A stretch of 49,950 nucleotides of DNA from DATGMB01 sp035293845 (GTDB lineage: Bacteria; Acidobacteriota; Terriglobia; Bryobacterales; Bryobacteraceae). Location: NCBI GenBank assembly GCA_035293845.1, contig DATGMB010000037.1, positions 1 to 49,950 on the forward strand, written 5' to 3'. Below the pieces are notes generated by a model. That model saw only the letters and a list, made by a program, of their open reading frames with translations. It was not told the DNA's origin and made no database searches. Numbering within the stretch: the first letter of the stretch is position 1; the number at the start of each line of letters is the position of its first letter. A program made the position numbers and the translations under genes. Below are positions 44,066-49,950 of the stretch, in pieces.

Positions 44066-45609
44066 CGCTTCACCCCGAAGCAATACAGCACGCTGTCGTA
44101 CGTGCCGATGTACACGCGCCCGTTCGCGATCGAAAGCCCGCTGAAATGGTTCCAGGACTGGATCTGGTCTCCGCTCGACCACAGTTCCTTTCCCGTCTGG
44201 GCATCGAGCGCATAGAGCACCGCGTGCGTCGAGCCGGGTATGCGGCGGTACGCTTCATCCTCGAGGCCGACATCCGGGTAAGCCTGGTCGGTATCTTCGC
44301 CGTTGCCGTAGGCATAGACCACGCCGTTGGCGATCACGGGCGGCTCGGCGCGGTTCATGTCCCGCGACATCCACGCGGGCACGAGCGTCAGCGCGCCGTT
44401 GCGCTCCTCCACCTTGAAGGCCACGATGGCGCCGTACTTCACCGGCCCGTGCTCGATGGGCGCGCTGAATTTGGAATGTTTCGGGCCCCAGATGGGCGTC
44501 AGCAGCCAGCGCGTGCCCTTGGCGTCCTCCCAGCTTGCGAGCGATCCCCAGATGCCGGCCGAAGCGAAATTGACATCCTCGTTGCAGAGCAGCGGGCTGC
44601 GGTAGAGCGGCGTGCGGTGGTCGTCGCCGCCGATCGATTTCGTATCCATCAGGTACAGGCGGCATTCCTTGCCGGCGTCCACCATCAGCTCGCGGCCGTG
44701 ATAGTCGAAGATCACGGGCGTCACCTGCATATCGAGATCGCGCTTCACCAGCCATTCGGCGTTGCTCGGTCCGTAGTAATCCTCGAGCTCGAGCGCCTTG
44801 GTCTCGGGATTCTGCTTCACCCCGATGATGCCGTCGCCGAACAGGCCGTTTTCGGGGTCCCAGCGGCCATCGCCCGTGCCCGTGTACATCACGCCCTCTG
44901 CGCTGATGGCCGGTCCGGTGCGTCCCCACATGCCGCCGCCGGCCGGTCCCCAGCTTCCGACTTTGTGCGTCGCCAGGTCGTAGGCATAGACCATGTTCGG
45001 ATTGCCGCCGCAGCCCTGCGCGGTGTGGGTGTAGATCACGCCATGGAACAGGTTCAGCGCGTAGGGCTTGCCGTTGGGCGGCATGAATTTCGAGGGCGGC
45101 GCGACGTCTTCGCCATCGGCGGCGTTCACCTGGTGCAGCGAGCCGTCCCAGGATACGGCGTAGATGGTGTACTTGCCGTCGGCTGCGGGCGCGATCACGG
45201 GCGTCGCGGTGAGACCGCCGGGGCAGAGGATGCCGGCGCCGCGGCCGCCATCGGCCGGAGGCGTCCAGGCGCTGGTGAAATGCTTCTTCCAGATCACCTC
45301 GCCCTTTTCGACGTCGATCGCGTACAGATTATCGGAGACCCCCGCCTCGATGGCGACCTCGCGGACGCCGTTCGCGGTCTTCAGCTTTCCGATGATCAGC
45401 GGCGGGAACAGCGAATGCATCTGGCGCGGCTGGTTATCGAGCTTCAGCTTCCAGAGCAGCCGGATGTCCTTGGCGTTCGCGGTGCTGAGAATCTTCTCGT
45501 CGCGCTGCCAGGCGTCGCGGCGGACGTCGTAGCCGTCGGTCAGCCAGTCCGCGGGCCAGGCGAGCGCGCCGGCGAGCGCCAGCGCCGCGGGGAGCAGTCC
45601 TTTTTGCAT
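44062..45609 (-). CDS. Exported PQQ-type beta-propeller protein (longer)
   Basis: A 515-residue protein, the first gene of the operon. Signal peptide at the N-terminus (GLLPAALALAGALAW), then PQQ-enzyme repeats (NLYAIDVEKGEVIWKKHF, MVYAYDLATHKVGSWG, VLYALDAQTGKELWSSGDQI). Two Cys-containing loops (GILCPGGLTATP and AQGCGGNPN) line up with similar loops in the shorter paralogue. No haem motif is present; electrons could pass to the cytochrome encoded three genes on. GAGGTGGGA directly precedes the ATG. The frame is open for over 2 kb upstream, but that part is antisense to other genes. Confidence 0.85.
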   Translation of the reverse strand: MQKGLLPAALALAGALAWPADWLTDGYDVRRDAWQRDEKILSTANAKDIRLLWKLKLDNQPRQMHSLFPPLIIGKLKTANGVREVAIEAGVSDNLYAIDVEKGEVIWKKHFTSAWTPPADGGRGAGILCPGGLTATPVIAPAADGKYTIYAVSWDGSLHQVNAADGEDVAPPSKFMPPNGKPYALNLFHGVIYTHTAQGCGGNPNMVYAYDLATHKVGSWGPAGGGMWGRTGPAISAEGVMYTGTGDGRWDPENGLFGDGIIGVKQNPETKALELEDYYGPSNAEWLVKRDLDMQVTPVIFDYHGRELMVDAGKECRLYLMDTKSIGGDDHRTPLYRSPLLCNEDVNFASAGIWGSLASWEDAKGTRWLLTPIWGPKHSKFSAPIEHGPVKYGAIVAFKVEERNGALTLVPAWMSRDMNRAEPPVIANGVVYAYGNGEDTDQAYPDVGLEDEAYRRIPGSTHAVLYALDAQTGKELWSSGDQIQSWNHFSGLSIANGRVYIGTYDSVLYCFGVKR

Positions 45610-45646
45610 TCCCACCTCGGGGAATATCTTACCGCGCCGCGCGATA

Positions 45647-45856
45647 ATGCAAGACGTGACGGAACTGCGCGCCGGACTTTGCGGCCGATGTGTCCATGCG
45701 AAGGAAGTCGTATCGGACCGCGGCTCGGTTTTTCTGCGCTGCCGGCTGGCGGAGCAGGACCCGCGCTTCCCGAAGTATCCGCGCCTGCCGGTGATGGAGT
45801 GCGCGGGGTTTGTGGCAGCGGCGCAACCGCCCGGCGCGCCGCACCGCGCGCGATAG
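45647..45856 (+). CDS. Small Cys-rich, probably metal-binding protein
   Basis: A 69-residue protein with four cysteines: C12-x-x-C15, C32 and C52, spaced as C-x-x-C-(16)-C-(19)-C. The pattern GSVFLRCR ... DPRFPKYPRLPV ... C-x-G is one I associate with short conserved proteins of unknown function in several phyla, likely zinc ribbons. GTG 45656, three codons in, may be the true start. It diverges from the PQQ-type operon with only 37 bases between the starts, so the promoters must overlap. Function unknown. Confidence 0.65.
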   Translation: MQDVTELRAGLCGRCVHAKEVVSDRGSVFLRCRLAEQDPRFPKYPRLPVMECAGFVAAAQPPGAPHRAR

Positions 45857-45908
45857 AGCGGGAAAGAGTTGCGGCCCCGCTGAACGGCGCACGCTGCCCG
45901 ATGGAATT

Positions 45909-46736
45909 CTACGGCGCCAGGCGCGCCTTCAGCCACGCAATCATCCGGCTCTGATACGCCGTCACGGCGGCCGGTTCCCACCAGCGGATCCCGTGGCCGG
46001 CGCCCGCGACGGGCAGCACTTCGCAGGCCGCGCCCGCGCTCTTCATGCGGTCGCACATGCGCGTGGATTGGTCGTAGGGAACGAGCGGATCGGCGGTGCC
46101 GTGGATGAACAGGAACGGCGGCATGCCGGCGCGGATGTTCTCGATCGGCGAGAGCTGCGAGAGGCGAGCCAACAGCGGCTGCGCCCACGGCGAGCCGTGC
46201 AGGGCGGCGCGGACGGGCTCCGGTGTCATACCCGACGTCTTGGCGAGCGAAACCAGGTCGGTCGGCGTGTACAGCGCCACGACCGTCCGGATATCGAGTG
46301 CGGGATAGCGCAGCGCCGCCATGGCGGCCAACTGCCCGCCGGCGGATTCGCCGATCAGCGCCAGGCAGTGCGGATCGATGCGGTACTCGCCGGCGTGCGC
46401 CTTGATGTAGCGGACCGCCGCGGCCACGTCCTCGATGGCGTCGCCGAACTGCAAGGGGTCGGTAGCCAGCCGGTAGCTGATCGAGAACCACGCGAAGCCG
46501 GCCCGCTCGAGCGGCTCGAAGAGCGGCGCGACATCCACGCGCCGGTCGCCGCGCACCCACGCCCCGCCGTGCACCAGCACAACCCCCGGAAACGGACCGC
46601 TGCCGGGTGGAATCGAGGCATCGAACCGGAGGCTGACGCCGCCCGGCCGGGAGTACTCCACGTCCTGAAAAGCCAACGGGGCCGAAGGCAGAAAACTGAC
46701 GCTCAGGAGCGCGGGCACAACGCGCAGGGACAGCAT
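45909..46736 (-). CDS. Exported alpha/beta hydrolase (BD-FAE-like esterase)
   Basis: A 275-residue protein with a signal peptide (SLRVVPALLSVSFLPSAPLA) and an alpha/beta hydrolase fold. The oxyanion loop is HGGAW (56-60), the nucleophile S131 lies in GESAGG, the acid is D216 (HGTADPLVP) and the base H248 (AGAGHGIRWW). The set matches carboxylesterases of the BD-FAE/hormone-sensitive-lipase type, which release acyl groups from plant polymers or small esters. The ATG at 46736 gives the signal peptide. It diverges from the aldo/keto reductase gene with 97 bases between. Confidence 0.88.
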   Translation of the reverse strand: MLSLRVVPALLSVSFLPSAPLAFQDVEYSRPGGVSLRFDASIPPGSGPFPGVVLVHGGAWVRGDRRVDVAPLFEPLERAGFAWFSISYRLATDPLQFGDAIEDVAAAVRYIKAHAGEYRIDPHCLALIGESAGGQLAAMAALRYPALDIRTVVALYTPTDLVSLAKTSGMTPEPVRAALHGSPWAQPLLARLSQLSPIENIRAGMPPFLFIHGTADPLVPYDQSTRMCDRMKSAGAACEVLPVAGAGHGIRWWEPAAVTAYQSRMIAWLKARLAP

Positions 46737-46833
46737 CGTTATTACTGGACGCGCCGCCGCGGGCCGCAGTTGCAGTACGGCCGCTACGATGTTCATTCCC
46801 GCGCATCGGCGCGCGCCGTGCACCCCTTCGGGC

Positions 46834-47865
46834 ATGCAGAAACAGACACGGCGCATGTTCCTGGAGGGCGTTACAGGAACACTCAGCGCGGCCTCGGCGC
46901 AGACGCCCGCCGCCGGTACGGTCCCGTACCGCACGCTCGGCGCTACCGGCGTCCGGGTCTCGCTCGTTGGCCTCGGCGGCTCGCACATCGGAGAAGTGCA
47001 GGACGAAAAGGAGGCCATCCGCATCATCCGCGCCGCCATCGATAGCGGCGTGAACTTCATGGATAACTCGTGGGATTACCACGGCGGCCGCAGCGAAATC
47101 GTGATGGGCAAGGCGCTGCGCGACGGCTATCGCGAGAAGGCATTTCTGATGACCAAAGCCGACGGCCGCACCCGGCAGGCGGCGGCGCGTCAGCTTGACG
47201 AATCCCTCAAGCGCCTCGAGACCGACCACCTCGACCTGTGGCAGTTCCATGAGGTGATTCGCTTCGAAGATCCCGACCGTATCTTCGGGGACGAAGGCGC
47301 CATTCAGGCCGCGCTCGACGCGCGCAAAGCAGGCAAGGTGCGGTTCATCGGCTTCACCGGCCACAAGGACCCGCACATTCACCTCTACATGCTGCAGGTG
47401 GCGCGGGAACACGGCTTCCGGTTCGACACGGTGCAGATGCCGCTGAACGTGATGGACGCGCACTTCCGCAGCTTCGAGCACGAGGTGCTGCCGGTTCTGG
47501 TGCGGGAGAACATCGGCGTGCTGGGGATGAAGAGCATGGGCAGCGGCGTGATCCTCGAGAGCAAGACGGCGACGCCGGTGGAATGCCTGCACTACGCGAT
47601 GAACCTGCCGGTCTCGGTGGTGATTACGGGGATCGACAGCCAGAAGATTCTCGATCAGGCCCTGGCCGCCGCGCGCGGTTTCCGGCCGATGCCGGCAGCT
47701 GAGGTGGCTGCTCTGCTGCGCCGGACGGCTCCCGCCGCGGCACATGGAAAATACGAGCTGTTCAAGACGACCGCGCACTTCGATTCCACCGCGCAGAACC
47801 CGCAATGGCTCGGGCCGCCGTCGCCTGAGACCGACAAGCTGGTCACGAATTCGCCGCACGGATGA
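46834..47865 (+). CDS. Aldo/keto reductase with export-like leader
   Basis: A 343-residue AKR-family protein. The tetrad is D77 (NFMDNSW), Y82 (DYHGG), K108 (MTKAD) and H139 (WQFHEV). The N-terminus MQKQTRRMFLEGVTGTLSA has a twin-Arg followed by a hydrophobic stretch, like a short Tat leader, which would suit a protein exported with its NADP(H). The hydrophobic part is weak, so export is uncertain. The C-terminal ~60 residues (after ALLRRTAPAAAHGKYELFKT) go beyond the usual AKR end. The ATG at 46834 is chosen because the leader starts there; the frame is open 15 codons earlier. Confidence 0.85.
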   Translation: MQKQTRRMFLEGVTGTLSAASAQTPAAGTVPYRTLGATGVRVSLVGLGGSHIGEVQDEKEAIRIIRAAIDSGVNFMDNSWDYHGGRSEIVMGKALRDGYREKAFLMTKADGRTRQAAARQLDESLKRLETDHLDLWQFHEVIRFEDPDRIFGDEGAIQAALDARKAGKVRFIGFTGHKDPHIHLYMLQVAREHGFRFDTVQMPLNVMDAHFRSFEHEVLPVLVRENIGVLGMKSMGSGVILESKTATPVECLHYAMNLPVSVVITGIDSQKILDQALAAARGFRPMPAAEVAALLRRTAPAAAHGKYELFKTTAHFDSTAQNPQWLGPPSPETDKLVTNSPHG

Positions 47866-47937
47866 GGCCCGGCGGCTCATTGATGATCCACCCGCGCCCG
47901 TAACCTATTGTTTTTAAAGGGGCGGAAATCGCCAAGT

Positions 47938-47952
47938 GGCTCATCATGAGCC
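47938..47952. promoter_or_regulatory. 15-base palindrome before the ADOP permease gene
   Basis: Perfect 7-base arms GGCTCAT and ATGAGCC around one C, 52 bases before the permease ATG. A related GGCTCATTGATGA occurs at about 47873. Possible operator; the binding protein is unknown. Confidence 0.35.
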
Positions 47953-48004
47953 GAGGGCCGGAAAATTCAACCCTTTGGGCGGGTCGCGCGTCTATCCCCA
48001 AAGC

Positions 48005-49950
48005 ATGCTTCTCCGCGATTTCCGCCATGCCGCGCGTGCATTGCGCAAGGCGCCCGGGTTCACCGTTGTGGTGGCCATCACGCTGGGGCTGGGCATCGGC
48101 GCGAGCACCGCGATTTTCAGCGTCGTCAATGCCGTGCTGCTGCGGCCGCTGCCCTACAAAAATCCGGACCGGCTGGTGGTCGCCTGCTCGGATCTGCGCA
48201 AACGGGCGGTGCGGGATTTCCCGTTCTCGAACGCAGATTTCCTCGACTTGCGGAAGGGCACGGAGAGCGTGTTCGAGGAACTCGGCGCGGTGCAGGCGGG
48301 GCGCGGCGTTCTTCCGCGTGCCGATGGAACGCCGGAGCAGGTCATTGGCGCGGGCGTCTCGACCAACTTTTTCCGGCTGCTGGGCGCGCGGGTGATCCTG
48401 GGCCGCGATTTCACGGAGCAGGACGGCATCCCGCAGGCTGCGCCGCCCGCCGGGCCTCCCGGCGCTGCTCCGGCCGCGCCGCCTGTGCCCACGTCCGTCA
48501 TCATCAGCTACGAATACTGGCAGCGCCGCTACGGCGGCAGCCGGGATGTCCTCGGCAAGACCGTCGACGCCGGCGGAAATGCGGCGCAGATCGTGGGTGT
48601 GCTGGAGCCCGGCATCGAGCTGCTGTTCCCGCCCGATGCCAATGTAGAGCGCCTGCCCGACTTGTGGAACGCCGCCCGCATTCCCTACGATCCCGCCAAC
48701 CGCAATGACGTGCAGTGGCGCGTCATCGGGCGGCTGCGGCCGGGCGCCACGATCGAGCAGGCGCAGGCCGCGGCCGAGCGCGTGGCTGCCGAAATTCGCC
48801 GCGTCAACGCGATCTCGAACACCGCCGACGAGCACATCCGCATCGAGCCGATGAAGCGCCACCTGGTCGAGGGCGTCGCTTCGACGATCCGGGCGCTAAT
48901 GGGCGCGGTGGTGTTCCTGCTGCTGATCGCCTGCGCCAATGTGGCCAATCTGCTGCTGGTGCGCCTGTCGCTGCGCGAGCGCGAGCTGGCGGTGCGGGCG
49001 GCCATCGGCGGCAGCCGCTGGGACCTGGTGCGGCAGGCGATGGCGGAATCGCTGCTGCTGGCGGGCGCGGGCGCCGCGCTGGGAGTCGCGCTGGCGTGGG
49101 CGGGCATTCGCGAATTGCTGGCGATTGCGCCGGCCACGTTGCCGCGCCTGGCGGAGGTGCGCATCGACCCGGTGGTGCTGGCGTTCACCGTGCTCGCCAG
49201 CCTGGCCGCCGCGGCTCTGTTCGGGCTCGCGCCCGTGGCGCGCGCGGCGCGGCCGGATCTCGCTCATCTGTTGCGCGGCGGCCGCAATACCGGCCTGGCG
49301 CGCGGCGGAATGGTGCGCGGGATCGTGGTGGTGGCGGAGGTGGCGCTGGCGTTCGTGCTGCTCATCGGCTCCGGGCTGATGGTGCGCACGTTCCTCGCGC
49401 TGCGGCACGTCGAGCCGGGCTTCGAATCCCGCGGTCTGCTCACGTTCGAACTCCTGGGCGGCCGCCCGGCGAACACGCCGGCGGAGCGGGCGGCCTTCAT
49501 TCGCCAGATTCATGACCGGCTGGCGGGGATCGCGGGCGTGGAAGGCGTGACCGCCGCCTTCCCTCTGCCGCTGACCGGCGGCTTCAGCCCGATCCGCTGG
49601 GGTAAGGAAGAAGCGTTGACCGATTCCAGCCGCTTCCAGGCGGCCGATTTCCAGATCGTGCTGCCCGGCTATTTCCGCACCATGCGCACGCCCATCCTCG
49701 AGGGCCGCGAATTCACCGAGGCGGATAACGTCCCAGCGCGGCGCGTTGCGATCATCGACCAGAACCTCGCCGCCAAGGCTTTTCCCGGACGCTCGGCTGT
49801 GGGGCAGCGCATTCTGGTGCGGGTGAACACGCCTCAGGCGGAGTGGTTTGAGATCGTCGGCGTGGCGGCGCACGAGCGCAACACCGACCTGGCCTCGGCC
49901 GGCCGCGAGCAGATCTATTTCACCGACGGCCTGATCGGCAGCGGCGCGGT
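48005..49950 (+). CDS. ADOP-type FtsX/MacB permease, N-terminal part
   Basis: The frame is open to the right edge; 648 codons are visible. It begins LLRDFRHAARALRKAPGFTV, then TM1 (AITLGLGIGASTAIFSVVNA), a first MacB-like periplasmic core (with an Ala/Pro-rich loop, QAAPPAGPPGAAPAAPPVP), an FtsX block (VVFLLLIACANVANLLLVRL, then ERELAVRAAIGGSRWDLVRQ), a fourth helix near VVVAEVALAFVLLIGSGLMV and most of the second core. By comparison with the permease at the left end (794 residues), the last ~150 residues with the second FtsX block lie beyond the window. The two permeases are only distantly alike. No ATPase gene or PadR-type regulator is seen next to it. Confidence 0.9.
   Translation, partial: MLLRDFRHAARALRKAPGFTVVVAITLGLGIGASTAIFSVVNAVLLRPLPYKNPDRLVVACSDLRKRAVRDFPFSNADFLDLRKGTESVFEELGAVQAGRGVLPRADGTPEQVIGAGVSTNFFRLLGARVILGRDFTEQDGIPQAAPPAGPPGAAPAAPPVPTSVIISYEYWQRRYGGSRDVLGKTVDAGGNAAQIVGVLEPGIELLFPPDANVERLPDLWNAARIPYDPANRNDVQWRVIGRLRPGATIEQAQAAAERVAAEIRRVNAISNTADEHIRIEPMKRHLVEGVASTIRALMGAVVFLLLIACANVANLLLVRLSLRERELAVRAAIGGSRWDLVRQAMAESLLLAGAGAALGVALAWAGIRELLAIAPATLPRLAEVRIDPVVLAFTVLASLAAAALFGLAPVARAARPDLAHLLRGGRNTGLARGGMVRGIVVVAEVALAFVLLIGSGLMVRTFLALRHVEPGFESRGLLTFELLGGRPANTPAERAAFIRQIHDRLAGIAGVEGVTAAFPLPLTGGFSPIRWGKEEALTDSSRFQAADFQIVLPGYFRTMRTPILEGREFTEADNVPARRVAIIDQNLAAKAFPGRSAVGQRILVRVNTPQAEWFEIVGVAAHERNTDLASAGREQIYFTDGLIGSGA

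Noticed and set aside
44062..47880. A single 1272-residue minus-strand protein
   Set aside because: Only the part below 45609 resembles a protein family. The rest is antisense to the Cys-rich and AKR genes and overlaps the hydrolase in another frame. A signal peptide and ribosome site fix the start at 45609.

Overview
The window is GC-rich and dense with genes. It looks like chromosome from an acidobacterium of the Solibacter/Bryobacter type. The evidence is two long MacB/FtsX permeases of the kind called acidobacterial duplicated orphan permeases, PEP-CTERM surface proteins, several exported PQQ/propeller proteins, a winged-helix-TM-propeller regulator and an outer membrane (TonB receptor, LptF/LptG). 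The organism assignment is inference from gene content. I saw no rRNA, tRNA, CRISPR array, insertion sequence or prophage.

Layout. 1-4.9 kb: end of a PEP-CTERM gene, an ADOP permease, recN and thiS, the last three on the minus strand. 4.9-18.3 kb: a respiratory complex I operon, nuoA-C-D-E-F-G-H-J-K-L-M-N, with a good sigma70-type promoter in front. It has no nuoB and no nuoI. Four copies of one palindromic repeat (66-92 bp) lie in or next to this operon and nowhere else in the window. 18.3-20 kb: a VOC protein, an unexplained open frame and a secreted rhamnogalacturonan-acetylesterase-like enzyme. 20-22.6 kb: an odd cassette made of an excisionase-type HTH protein, a low-complexity protein built on a Q-N-P-L-L-A-A unit, a SIMPL protein with a similar low-complexity insertion, and a convergent GIY-YIG-like protein. 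22.7-26 kb: L-rhamnose isomerase (RhaI type), a regulator that joins an IclR-like HTH to a sugar-binding domain, and an aldo/keto reductase. This looks like a sugar-use locus and fits the pectin/rhamnogalacturonan esterase nearby.

26.1-32 kb: two overlapping genes for exported TldD/PmbA-family proteins, one with an intact HExxxH and one without, followed at once by a single-chain LptF-LptG fusion. 32.2-36.4 kb: a tandem pair of secreted Ig-like proteins sharing an undescribed C-terminal Cys-containing domain and a conserved upstream dyad element, then a second PEP-CTERM protein and a small secreted protein on the other strand. 36.6-39.5 kb: a membrane-bound winged-helix/propeller regulator and a Phd-VapC toxin-antitoxin pair.

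39.5-45.6 kb: a compact minus-strand operon encoding, in transcription order, a PQQ-type propeller protein, an SGNH-fold protein that has lost both its catalytic Ser and His, a second PQQ-type propeller protein, a one-haem cytochrome with a helix-hairpin-helix tail, and a TonB-dependent receptor. With the 20-22.6 kb cassette and the exported TldD/TldE pair, this is the best candidate for something undescribed. The window ends with a small Cys-rich protein, an exported alpha/beta hydrolase, an exported aldo/keto reductase and the first two thirds or so of a second ADOP permease.
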